A stretch of DNA of 13,714 bases from Parabacteroides sp. (lineage in GTDB: Bacteria; Bacteroidota; Bacteroidia; Bacteroidales; Tannerellaceae). The position numbers were made by a program, and so were the translations under genes. Within the stretch, counting starts at the first letter, position 1, and the number at the start of each line of letters is the position of its first letter. The notes under the pieces were generated by a model, which ran no database searches, was not told where the DNA came from, and saw only the letters and a list, made by a program, of their open reading frames with translations. The stretch is taken from the NCBI GenBank assembly GCA_020026285.1, contig JAHHQS010000109.1, positions 1 to 13,714 of the forward strand, read 5' to 3'. Below are positions 7,294 through 13,714 of this stretch, one piece after another.

Positions 7294-7881
7294 TTAAAAT
7301 TCCACTTTCGGAGCTTTTTCTGCACCAGCTTCTGCTGCAAAATAAGCCTGTCTTTCAAAGCCAAAGACAGAAGACAAGATATTATTCGGGAATTTCCGAA
7401 TCAGCTTGTTATATTCTTTCACTGTATCATTAAAACGTTTACGTTCTACCGAGATACGATTTTCCGTTCCTTCCAGCTGAGCTTGTAATTCTTTAAAATT
7501 CTGATTCGCCTTCAAATCAGGATAACGTTCTACAACGAGCATCAATCTTGACAAAGCGTTACTCAAATCTCCTTGTATTGACTGATAATGTTTCAAAGAC
7601 TCTTCAGTCAAATCACCCGGATTTACTTTTGTTTGTGTTGCTGCAGCACGAGCATTAACAACACCTTCCAATGTTTCACGTTCGTGAGTTGCATAACCTT
7701 TCACTGTGTTTACTAAATTGGGGATCAAATCCATTCGACGCTGGTACTGATTCTCCACCTGACTCCATGATGTTTTTACGTTTTCATCATGTGTAACCAT
7801 CCGATTATAAACATCATTCACCCAAAAAAATACTACCGAAACAATTACGATAAATATCCAAAAGACTTTTTTTCTATACAT
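7294..7881 (-). CDS. lemA: LemA family membrane protein
   Basis: At 195 residues this is the usual LemA length. A single N-terminal membrane segment (about 5-23, FWIFIVIVSVVFFWVN) is followed by a helical domain. That domain contains the family hallmark WSQVENQYQRRMDLIPNLV at 39-57, then TVKGYATHERETLE and the ERYPDLKANQNFKELQAQLEG region. LemA proteins are anchored in the membrane with a four-helix domain outside the cytoplasm. Their biochemical role is not established. Pairing with a TPM protein immediately downstream is a common arrangement and suggests joint work at the membrane. A well-spaced promoter lies upstream on the minus strand. Confidence 0.93.
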   Translation of the reverse strand: MYRKKVFWIFIVIVSVVFFWVNDVYNRMVTHDENVKTSWSQVENQYQRRMDLIPNLVNTVKGYATHERETLEGVVNARAAATQTKVNPGDLTEESLKHYQSIQGDLSNALSRLMLVVERYPDLKANQNFKELQAQLEGTENRISVERKRFNDTVKEYNKLIRKFPNNILSSVFGFERQAYFAAEAGAEKAPKVEF

Positions 7882-7929
7882 TCCTATTCAAATATTTAAT
7901 GTTAAACATTTCATATTTTATTTCATAAA

Positions 7930-7960
7930 CAAAGCTAAGAAAATGATTGGAACTTGCAAA
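7930..7960 (-). promoter_or_regulatory. Promoter of the lemA-TPM operon
   Basis: On the minus strand TTTG (7960-7957) is followed after 19 bases by TAGCTTTG (7937-7930). This matches both parts of the Bacteroidetes sigma-ABfr consensus (-33 TTTG, -7 TAnnTTTG) at the right spacing. The start would be near 7926, giving a leader of about 45 bases. It is the best-formed promoter in the window. Confidence 0.75.
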
Positions 7961-8030
7961 GCTTATCTTCAATATATCTTTTGCCAGATATGCACAAAAA
8001 TCAGATTATCAAAATATTTTTGGGGGAAGT

Positions 8031-8073
8031 CTGTATTTTCATAAACGCCTCTTTCTAAAGAAGGAAAATACAG
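8031..8073. repeat. 10-bp perfect inverted repeat in the lemA/mtaB intergenic region
   Basis: CTGTATTTTC (8031-8040) and GAAAATACAG (8064-8073) are exact reverse complements. The 23-base loop between them contains CTTTCTAAAG, which can fold as an inner hairpin. It sits between the lemA promoter and the mtaB promoter and could be a regulator site. No T-run follows. Confidence 0.6.
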
Positions 8074-8082
8074 GATTATAAA

Positions 8083-8145
8083 CGTGGGATTTTTTTGAAA
8101 AAATATCCTACGCTTTGCCAAAAACATCCTACATTTTTTCAAAAA
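8083..8145. repeat. ATCCTAC repeats: a 21-bp tandem pair plus an inverted copy
   Basis: Units at 8104-8124 and 8125-8145 agree at 16 of 21 positions, sharing ATCCTAC, TTT and a closing CAAAAA. Twenty-one bases is two helical turns, so a protein could bind both on one face. An inverted relative, CGTGGGAT (8083-8090), pairs with ATCCTACG (8105-8112) with one G-U, and T6/A6 runs inside extend it as a hairpin. Position between divergent promoters suggests operators, but no binder is known. The rest of 7882-8242 holds only the listed promoters and hairpin. Confidence 0.55.
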
Positions 8146-8201
8146 CTCAGGAAGAATCCGGCTTCTAAAAAAAACTTCTTTATACAACCAAACTTTTTCC
8201 C

Positions 8202-8209
8202 TAAATTTG
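8202..8209 (+). promoter_or_regulatory. Candidate -7 promoter element for the mtaB cluster
   Basis: TAAATTTG matches TAnnTTTG exactly and is followed by CA. A start near 8214 would leave a leader of about 30 bases before the ATG at 8243. No clear -33 TTTG is visible upstream. The element contains the TTG that could otherwise be taken as an earlier mtaB start. Confidence 0.55.
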
Positions 8210-8242
8210 CATTTTGATATATCAGAAGATTGTTGCATAAAT

Positions 8243-9565
8243 ATGATTGATCATACAGTTTTTGAAAGTAAAAAGGCAGCCTATTACACGTTAGGTTGTA
8301 AATTAAATTTTGCCGAAACTTCCACTATCGGGAAATTATTGTCAGAACAAGGTGTCCGTAAAATTCGTCCAGGCGAAAAGGCTGACATCTGTGTCGTTAA
8401 TACCTGTTCTGTTACAGAATTGGCTGACAAGAAATGCCGTCAGACTATTCGTCGTATTCATAAGCAGCATCCTGATGCCTTTATCGTTGTAACAGGATGT
8501 TATGCCCAGCTTAAACCCGAAGAAGTTTCGCACATCGAAGGGGTTGATCTGGTATTGGGAGCCGAACAGAAGCTTGATGTATTAAAATATCTTGACAATC
8601 TGAAAAAGACAGAAAGCAACGGAATAATTCATGCATCAGCTTCAAAAGATATTCGGACATTCTCTCCTTCTTGTTCAGCCGATGACCGTACACGTCATTT
8701 CCTGAAGGTACAGGACGGATGTGATTATTTCTGCAGTTATTGTACTATTCCTTTTGCCCGAGGCCGAAGCAGAAACGGTTCTATCGAAAGCCTGGTAAAA
8801 CAAGCCGAAGAAGTAGCTGCTCAAGGAGGTAAAGAAATCGTTCTGACAGGTGTCAATATCGGTGATTTTGGTAAAACGACAGGTGAAACCTTTATCGATT
8901 TGATCCGTGCTCTGGATGAAGTGGAGGGAATAGAACGTTATCGTATATCTTCAATCGAGCCGAATCTCATTACCGATGAAGCGATCGATTTTGTGGCTGC
9001 CAGCAAACGTTTTGCTCCTCATTTCCATATTCCTTTGCAGAGTGGAAGTGATGATGTGTTGAAACTGATGCGACGTCGTTATAATACAGCCCTGTTCCGT
9101 CATAAAATTGAAAAGATAAAATCAATCATGCCGGATGCCTTTATCGGTGTTGACGTTATTGTCGGGACTAGAGGTGAAACAGATCAGTTCTTTGAAGATG
9201 CCCGTCAATTCATCGAAAGTCTGGATGTAACGCAATTGCACGTTTTCAGTTATTCGGAACGTCCGGGAACACAAGCTCTAAAAATAGAACTGGAGGTTGA
9301 CCCGAAAGTAAAACATGCACGTAGTCAAGTACTTTTAGAAATATCTGAAAGGAAATTACAGGCTTTCTATGAAAATCATATCGGTCGTGAAGCAAAAGTT
9401 CTATTCGAACATACCAAAAAAGATGGAATGATGCATGGATTCACCGAAAACTATATAAAAGTTGAAACACCATACGATGCTTCTCTTATTAATGAAACAA
9501 AAATAATTCGATTAGGAGAATGGAATGATGACAAGACTGCCTTAAAGCTAGAATCATTCGTATAA
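8243..9565 (+). CDS. mtaB: tRNA threonylcarbamoyladenosine methylthiotransferase MtaB
   Basis: This radical-SAM enzyme adds a methylthio group to t6A37 in ANN-decoding tRNAs, giving ms2t6A. From the ATG at 8243 it has 440 residues, the usual length. The N-terminal domain binds one 4Fe-4S cluster through C19 (TLGCKLN), C55 (VVNTCSVTE) and C86 (VVTGCYAQ). The radical-SAM cluster ligands are C160, C164 and C167 in QDGCDYFCSYCTIPFARGRSR. The GVDVIVGTRGET and SYSERPGTQA stretches are typical of MtaB, and a TRAM-like end follows. TLGCKLN rather than TxGCQxN separates it from MiaB and RimO. A TTG at 8207 would add 12 residues but lies inside the promoter, so it is rejected. It leads a plus-strand cluster with the acyltransferase 11 bases downstream. 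Confidence 0.94.
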   Translation: MIDHTVFESKKAAYYTLGCKLNFAETSTIGKLLSEQGVRKIRPGEKADICVVNTCSVTELADKKCRQTIRRIHKQHPDAFIVVTGCYAQLKPEEVSHIEGVDLVLGAEQKLDVLKYLDNLKKTESNGIIHASASKDIRTFSPSCSADDRTRHFLKVQDGCDYFCSYCTIPFARGRSRNGSIESLVKQAEEVAAQGGKEIVLTGVNIGDFGKTTGETFIDLIRALDEVEGIERYRISSIEPNLITDEAIDFVAASKRFAPHFHIPLQSGSDDVLKLMRRRYNTALFRHKIEKIKSIMPDAFIGVDVIVGTRGETDQFFEDARQFIESLDVTQLHVFSYSERPGTQALKIELEVDPKVKHARSQVLLEISERKLQAFYENHIGREAKVLFEHTKKDGMMHGFTENYIKVETPYDASLINETKIIRLGEWNDDKTALKLESFV

Positions 9566-9576
9566 GTTATTACAAT

Positions 9577-10485
9577 ATGTGGACCAATATATTTTATACA
9601 TTACTATACGGCATCGTTAAATTACATGCGTTGCTTCCCATGAAGGCACTATATGTACTTTCGGATGTACTGTATGTACTTGTTTACAAAATAATCAGAT
9701 ATAGGGTAAAAGTAACCAGACGAAATTTAAAAGCATCTTTCCCGGAAAAGAACGAAGCTGAATTATTACAATTGGAAAAGGCTTTTTATCATCATTTCGC
9801 CGATTATGTTGTTGAAACCATAAAGCTGGCACATATCTCTCTTGAAGAACTTCAAAACAGAGCTTATATTCAAAACCCTGAAATTCTAGACAAACTAATG
9901 GAAGAGGGACATCCTTGTTGTCTGTTATTAATGGGACATTATGGCAACTGGGAATGGTATTCGGGATCCACTACCCGATTCAAGGATGCCAAAATATATC
10001 AGATTTATCGTCCTTTGAATAATAAAGCGGTAGATCGCTTATTTATCAGTCTTCGTACTAAATTTGGTTCATTAGGTATTCCTAAGAATGATACTGTCCG
10101 TGAAGTTATCCGCCTGCAAAAAAACAAAATCAGATCAGCTGTTATCTTTTTGGCTGACCAAACTCCAAGCAGAAACAATCTTCATTATTGGACTACATTT
10201 CTAAATCAAGATACTTCTGTCTTAACCGGAGCAGAAAGACTGGCTAAGAAATTAAACACGCCCGTTGTCTTTCTAGATGTTCAAATGCTTGAACGAGGTT
10301 ATTACACTCTTGAAATGCAATTATTAACAGATAATCCAAAAGAGACTCCAGACAACTGGATAACGGAACAATATGCCAGAAGTATAGAGAAAAGCATTCG
10401 CCGTAATCCTGCCGGATGGCTTTGGACTCATAAAAGATGGAAATACAAACGTTCTGACGCTATAATTCATCATGACAACAAATAA
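9577..10485 (+). CDS. LpxL/HtrB-type lipid A acyltransferase
   Basis: This 302-residue enzyme is expected to transfer an acyl chain onto a lipid A precursor at the inner face of the inner membrane. An N-terminal hydrophobic part (about 5-40) anchors it. The catalytic HX4E motif is HYGNWE (H121, E126), preceded by the hydrophobic CCLLLMG. YRPLNNKAVDRLF at 144-156 and LADQTPSRN at 192-200 are conserved blocks of the family. The HX4E form (rather than HX4D) is common in Bacteroidetes. Gut Bacteroidales usually make penta-acylated lipid A and often carry a single such enzyme, so this could be the only one; that needs the genome. It lies 11 bases after mtaB and overlaps the next gene by 14 bases, so the three are translated from one message. 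Confidence 0.92.
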   Translation: MWTNIFYTLLYGIVKLHALLPMKALYVLSDVLYVLVYKIIRYRVKVTRRNLKASFPEKNEAELLQLEKAFYHHFADYVVETIKLAHISLEELQNRAYIQNPEILDKLMEEGHPCCLLLMGHYGNWEWYSGSTTRFKDAKIYQIYRPLNNKAVDRLFISLRTKFGSLGIPKNDTVREVIRLQKNKIRSAVIFLADQTPSRNNLHYWTTFLNQDTSVLTGAERLAKKLNTPVVFLDVQMLERGYYTLEMQLLTDNPKETPDNWITEQYARSIEKSIRRNPAGWLWTHKRWKYKRSDAIIHHDNK

Positions 10486-11506
10486 TAAAAAAATAGCGAT
10501 AGTAATTTTAAACTGGAATGGTTCTGCTTTGATGCAGAAATTTCTTCCTTCTGTTTTACGTTATTCTCAGGAAGATCTTGCCGATGTCATCGTCGCCGAT
10601 AACGGTTCCACGGATGACTCCTTACAGATGCTGACAGATAAATTTCCTTCTGTAAAGATCATACGTCTTGAAAAGAATTTTGGTTTTGCTGAAGGATATA
10701 ATCAGGCTCTCAAACAAATAGATTATCCGTATACCGTCTTGCTTAACAGCGATGTTGAAGTAGCTCCCAACTGGCTGGACGCTCCATTCAGAATGTTAGA
10801 AGATAATCAGGATATAGCAGCTGTACAACCCAAAATAAAAGCGGAACAGCATCGAAATCTATTTGAATATGCCGGAGCTTCCGGAGGTTTTATGGATATT
10901 TATGGTTATCCATTCTGTCGTGGAAGATTGTTACATATCGTCGAAGAAGATAAAGATCAATATAATGAACCGATTGATATTCTCTGGGCAACAGGAGCCT
11001 GCTTGTTTATAAGAACAAATATTTACAAAGAAGCCGGAGGATTAGACAGTGGATTCTTCGCTCATCAGGAAGAAATAGATCTTTGCTGGAGATTACGATC
11101 TCGAGGTTATCGTTTGGTCTGCACACCACAATCAATCATATATCATGTTGGAGGAGGTACCCTAAATGCAGAAAGTCCGCGAAAAACTTTTCTTAACTTC
11201 CGAAACAATCTATTGATGCTCTACAAAAATCTTCCTGAAGATAAATTACATAGAGTCATGAATATACGTCGTATCCTCGATTATGTAGCAGCAACAAAGT
11301 TCTTCCTTTGCGGACATCCCCAAAATGCCTGGGCTGTTTATCAGGCCCGACGGGAATTTCATAAATTAAAGTCAACATATAAATCTAAAAGAGAAGAAAA
11401 TATACGTAGAACAACTCTTCATAACATACCGGAATTGAAAACATACAGTCTGTTATGGCAATTCTATATAAAAGGGAGAAAACATTATTCAGACTTGCCG
11501 CAATAA
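10472..11506 (+). CDS. Family 2 glycosyltransferase
   Basis: This is a 344-residue cytoplasmic or membrane-associated GT-A enzyme that transfers a sugar from a nucleotide sugar. IAIVILNWNG at 8-17 and VIVADNGSTDDS at 39-50 form the nucleotide-binding part. LLNSDVEV at 90-97 supplies the metal-binding SDV (D94). FFAHQEEIDLCWRLRSRGY at 195-213 is the acceptor-side ED-containing region with the likely catalytic acid residues. This layout matches the rhamnosyltransferase/WcaE-like group of GT2. No membrane helices are evident. Its ATG overlaps the end of the acyltransferase gene by 14 bases in another frame, suggesting translational coupling. The context hints at lipopolysaccharide core, O-antigen or another surface glycan. 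Donor and acceptor cannot be named. Confidence 0.9.
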   Translation: MTTNNKKIAIVILNWNGSALMQKFLPSVLRYSQEDLADVIVADNGSTDDSLQMLTDKFPSVKIIRLEKNFGFAEGYNQALKQIDYPYTVLLNSDVEVAPNWLDAPFRMLEDNQDIAAVQPKIKAEQHRNLFEYAGASGGFMDIYGYPFCRGRLLHIVEEDKDQYNEPIDILWATGACLFIRTNIYKEAGGLDSGFFAHQEEIDLCWRLRSRGYRLVCTPQSIIYHVGGGTLNAESPRKTFLNFRNNLLMLYKNLPEDKLHRVMNIRRILDYVAATKFFLCGHPQNAWAVYQARREFHKLKSTYKSKREENIRRTTLHNIPELKTYSLLWQFYIKGRKHYSDLPQ

Positions 11507-11522
11507 CCACCAGGTTTCTTGC

Positions 11523-11559
11523 GTTATGTTATAGTGTCAGTTGTATTATCCAACATAAC
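11523..11559 (+). repeat. 8-bp inverted repeat just before the PorE-like gene
   Basis: GTTATGTT (11523-11530) and AACATAAC (11552-11559) are exact reverse complements around a 21-base loop, ending nine bases before the ATG at 11569. In RNA the hairpin would crowd the start codon. As DNA it could be an operator. It lacks a T-run, so a terminator role for the upstream cluster is unlikely. Confidence 0.5.
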
Positions 11560-11568
11560 TAATTTGTA

Positions 11569-13554
11569 ATGAATCAACATAAATCATACATACTCTTTTG
11601 TCTACTGGGGCTCTTCCTCACCTCTCTGTTTTTCTCTTGCAAATCAGTAAAACTAAGTGATGCAGAAGAGAAACAACGTATTGGTGAATATTATGAAGCT
11701 GCTGCCATGTATCGTAAAATATACACAAAAACATCTCCAAAGAAAAGAGATTTACGTGGATATATAGCTTTTCACATGGCTGAATGCAATCGGTTTATCA
11801 ATAGTACAGATAAAGCTATCAGTGGATATATGAATGCCGTTCGTTACAAATATCCTGATTCCATTCTTAACCTACGTCTTGGACAGATGTTACAACGTAA
11901 AGGCCGTTATGCTGAAGCGATCAAACAATATGATGCTTATCTTGCCTATAATCCGGAGAGTCAACTAGCTTTCAATGGAATTGAAGGTTGCCAGGCAGCA
12001 CCGGTTTGGAAAAAGAATCCGACCCGTTATGAAGTGAAAAGAATGGAAAAATTCAATTCTCGCCGAGGAGAATTCTGTCCAATGCTGACAGGAGAAAAAT
12101 TTGATCAACTTTATTTTGCCTCTTCAAGGACTAAAGACAAAGAAGCAAAAGTGAGTGCTATAACTGGACAATACAATAACAATTTCTTTTTAGTCAAACA
12201 AGACGAAAAAGGGAACTGGCTTGCCCCGGTCGAATTGGAAGATCCCGTAAATACGGAGTTTGACGAAGGTACACCATCTTTCTCGGCAGATGGAAATACG
12301 ATGTATTATACTTATTGTTCACAAGATGAGACAAGTAATCGTACTGCTGAAATTTATACTTCGAGCAGAAGTAGTGCCAAATGGGGTAAAGGAACTCGAA
12401 CAACAATTGTGAAAGACTCCATCACTCCATTAGGTCATCCTGCAATTTCTCCAGACGGGAAATACTTATATTTTACTTCAGACGTTGTTGGCGGATACGG
12501 TGGAAAGGATTTATATCGCGCAACTGTTTCAGGTGGGAGTTTTGGTCCGATGGAAAATTTAGGACCTGAATTGAATACGACAGGAGATGAAATGTTTCCT
12601 TATGTGAGAGATTCTGTCACTCTTTATTTTGCCTCAAACGGACATCCAGGTGCTGGAGGTTTGGATCTTTTCAAAGCAACTAAAGATAGTACGGGCCATT
12701 GGTATATTGAAAATCTGGGGTTTCCAATTAATTCTTCAAGCGATGACTTTGGTATTACTTTTGCAGGTGATAAAGAAAAAGGATTCTTCAGCTCTAACAG
12801 AAATGATGCCCGTGGATTTGATCATATCTATTCTTTCGAAAAGCCGACTATTACTATAAATATAGAAGGAATAGTGAATGATGTTGACGAATATCCAATA
12901 GAAAATGCTACGGTTCGGATTGTAGGAAAAGATGGTTTGAATGCAAAAGTTCCAACTAAAAAGGATGGGACTTATCAAGTGGAACTTGAGCGTGACATAA
13001 AATATGTCATGATGGCAAGTGCTCGTGGTTTCCTGAATCAGAATTATGAGCTGCACACGAGTCCGGAGGAAAAGAACGAAACTTATATAGTTGATTTTTA
13101 CCTCTCTCCTATCAGCAAACCGGTAGTCATCGAAAATATCTTCTATGATTTCGACAAAGCGACTCTTCGACCGGAATCAAAGAAAGCTTTGGATGAAATG
13201 ATTAAAATGCTAAACGACAATCCTAACGTAACAATTGAATTAGGTGCTCATACAGACCGTAAAGGAAGAGATCAGTACAACGAAAAGTTAGCCCAACGAC
13301 GTGCCCAGTCCGTTGTAGATTATCTGATTGAACATGGCATTAAAAAGGATCGTCTGGAAGCGAAAGGCTATGGAGAAAGTGTTCCTAAGACTATCAATAA
13401 AAAGATGGCAAAACAATTCGATTTTCTGAAAGAAGGTGATGTTCTTACAGAAGAGTTTATTTTGAAACTGACTCCAGAACAACAAGAAGCTGCCGATCAA
13501 ATCAACAGAAGAACGGAATTCAAGGTTTTAAGAACAAATTACAATTTATTCTAA
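11569..13554 (+). CDS. PorE-like OmpA-family lipoprotein (TPR, beta-propeller, CRD, OmpA)
   Basis: This 661-residue lipoprotein has a signal sequence ending LFFSC (C24). Helical TPR-like repeats run about 33-140 (QRIGEYYEAAAMYRKIY; RKGRYAEAIKQYDAYLAYNP). A PD40/WD40-type beta-propeller covers about 160-425, with repeats such as GTPSFSADGNTMYYT, HPAISPDGKYLYFTS and FASNGHPGAGGLDLFKA. A carboxypeptidase-regulatory-like domain runs about 430-512. The OmpA C-terminal domain (523-661) starts IFYDFDKATLRPESKKALD and keeps the peptidoglycan-binding D563 (GAHTD) and R578 (QRRAQSV). This order is that of PorE, the peptidoglycan-linked lipoprotein of the Porphyromonas gingivalis type IX secretion system. 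Related OmpA proteins exist outside that system, so the role is inferred. The residues after C24 lack a Bacteroides surface-export acidic signal, which fits a periplasm-facing lipoprotein. It ends at a strong terminator. Confidence 0.85.
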   Translation: MNQHKSYILFCLLGLFLTSLFFSCKSVKLSDAEEKQRIGEYYEAAAMYRKIYTKTSPKKRDLRGYIAFHMAECNRFINSTDKAISGYMNAVRYKYPDSILNLRLGQMLQRKGRYAEAIKQYDAYLAYNPESQLAFNGIEGCQAAPVWKKNPTRYEVKRMEKFNSRRGEFCPMLTGEKFDQLYFASSRTKDKEAKVSAITGQYNNNFFLVKQDEKGNWLAPVELEDPVNTEFDEGTPSFSADGNTMYYTYCSQDETSNRTAEIYTSSRSSAKWGKGTRTTIVKDSITPLGHPAISPDGKYLYFTSDVVGGYGGKDLYRATVSGGSFGPMENLGPELNTTGDEMFPYVRDSVTLYFASNGHPGAGGLDLFKATKDSTGHWYIENLGFPINSSSDDFGITFAGDKEKGFFSSNRNDARGFDHIYSFEKPTITINIEGIVNDVDEYPIENATVRIVGKDGLNAKVPTKKDGTYQVELERDIKYVMMASARGFLNQNYELHTSPEEKNETYIVDFYLSPISKPVVIENIFYDFDKATLRPESKKALDEMIKMLNDNPNVTIELGAHTDRKGRDQYNEKLAQRRAQSVVDYLIEHGIKKDRLEAKGYGESVPKTINKKMAKQFDFLKEGDVLTEEFILKLTPEQQEAADQINRRTEFKVLRTNYNLF

Positions 13555-13571
13555 AAACGAAATATATAGAT

Positions 13572-13605
13572 AAAAGGGAACATGTCCATATTATGTTCCC
13601 TTTTT
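13572..13605 (+). terminator. Intrinsic terminator of the PorE-like gene
   Basis: AAAAGGGAACAT (13572-13583) and ATGTTCCCTTTT (13593-13604) make a 12-bp perfect stem with a 9-base loop, followed by a T-rich tail. It lies 18 bases after the stop codon. The A-run on the other side lets it work on the minus strand too. Confidence 0.9.
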
Positions 13606-13625
13606 ATTATTACTTTTAACACCAT

Positions 13626-13660
13626 AAAAAAAGCATCTACAATTAATTTTGCAGATGCTT
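13626..13660 (-). terminator. Intrinsic terminator of the tRNA-Val gene
   Basis: On the minus strand AAGCATCTGC (13660-13651) pairs with GTAGATGCTT (13640-13631) over ten positions, including one G-U wobble, around a 10-base A/T loop. Seven Ts follow (13632-13626). The wobble becomes an A-C mismatch on the plus strand, so the hairpin favours minus-strand transcripts. It begins three bases beyond the tRNA 3' end at 13664. Confidence 0.85.
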
Positions 13661-13663
13661 AAG

Positions 13664-13714
13664 TGGGCGTTGACGGATTCGAACCGCCGACCCTCTGCTT
13701 GTAAGGCAGATGCT
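13664..13714 (-). tRNA. tRNA-Val (anticodon UAC), 3' part, cut by the window end
   Basis: Read on the minus strand, the anticodon stem TCTGC/GCAGA encloses the loop CTTACAA, giving anticodon UAC (13703-13701), which reads GUA valine codons. A 5-base variable loop, a T arm (GGCGG, TTCGAAT, CCGTC with one G-U pair) and the acceptor strand AACGCCC with discriminator A follow. CCA is not encoded; the next bases are CTT. The 5' half (acceptor strand and most of the D arm) lies beyond the window. Confidence 0.93.

Noticed and set aside
7969..8238. Minus-strand frame of 89 codons in the lemA/mtaB gap
   Set aside because: It is rich in aromatic and basic residues without domain motifs, covers the repeats and hairpins, and spans the mtaB promoter. 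It is likely spurious.
8207..8242. TTG at 8207 as an earlier mtaB start
   Set aside because: The TTG is part of the predicted -7 element, so it would not be transcribed, and MtaB homology begins after the ATG at 8243.
1..13714. Mobile element, phage or CRISPR array
   Set aside because: No transposase, integrase, terminal repeats or regularly spaced repeats are visible. The repeats found are short and intergenic.

Overview
The window looks like chromosomal DNA of a gut-type Bacteroidales, probably Parabacteroides or a close relative. The genus is recognition only. Supporting signs are candidate promoters with the Bacteroidetes -7 element TAnnTTTG and no Shine-Dalgarno sites, a serine-type sulfatase lipoprotein, an HX4E lipid A acyltransferase, and a lipoprotein with the TPR / beta-propeller / regulatory-domain / OmpA layout of PorE. 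Base composition is AT-rich, most so in the first 500 bases. I see no insertion sequence, integrase, phage gene or CRISPR array.

Layout: (1) 166-1371, a ROK-family regulator with a winged helix and an intact zinc site. (2) 1372-2892, a regulatory stretch (palindromes, a -7 element and a strong intrinsic terminator) followed by a MATE efflux pump, which starts only 24 bases after the terminator T-tract. (3) 2893-3278, 386 bases without a convincing gene, holding two hairpins and ending in a doubled -7 element. (4) 3279-4559, O-acetylhomoserine sulfhydrylase (MetY type), converging on the sulfatase through a shared 19-bp hairpin. (5) Minus strand, 7881 down to 4642: lemA, then a TPM-domain protein with a zinc ribbon, then the sulfatase lipoprotein. 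(6) 7882-8242, a divergent regulatory region rich in hairpins, with a 21-bp tandem repeat. (7) 8243-13554, plus strand: mtaB (tRNA ms2t6A methylthiotransferase), an LpxL/HtrB-type acyltransferase 11 bases on, a family 2 glycosyltransferase overlapping it by 14 bases, and after a 62-base gap with a hairpin, the PorE-like OmpA lipoprotein. (8) The 3' part of a minus-strand tRNA-Val(UAC) with its own terminator.

Functionally, the plus-strand cluster joins one tRNA-modification enzyme to three envelope genes: acylation of lipid A, sugar transfer, and a peptidoglycan-anchored outer-membrane lipoprotein. LemA and the TPM protein are a recurrent pair of membrane proteins of unsettled function. The sulfatase is likely a periplasmic or surface enzyme for host sulfated glycans, but no SusC/SusD pair or sulfatase-maturing enzyme is in view. 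The gene content is mostly ordinary core genome. The items most worth a second look are the terminator-containing leader of the MATE gene, the repeat-rich lemA/mtaB intergenic region, the inverted repeat before the sulfatase, and the PorE-like protein.
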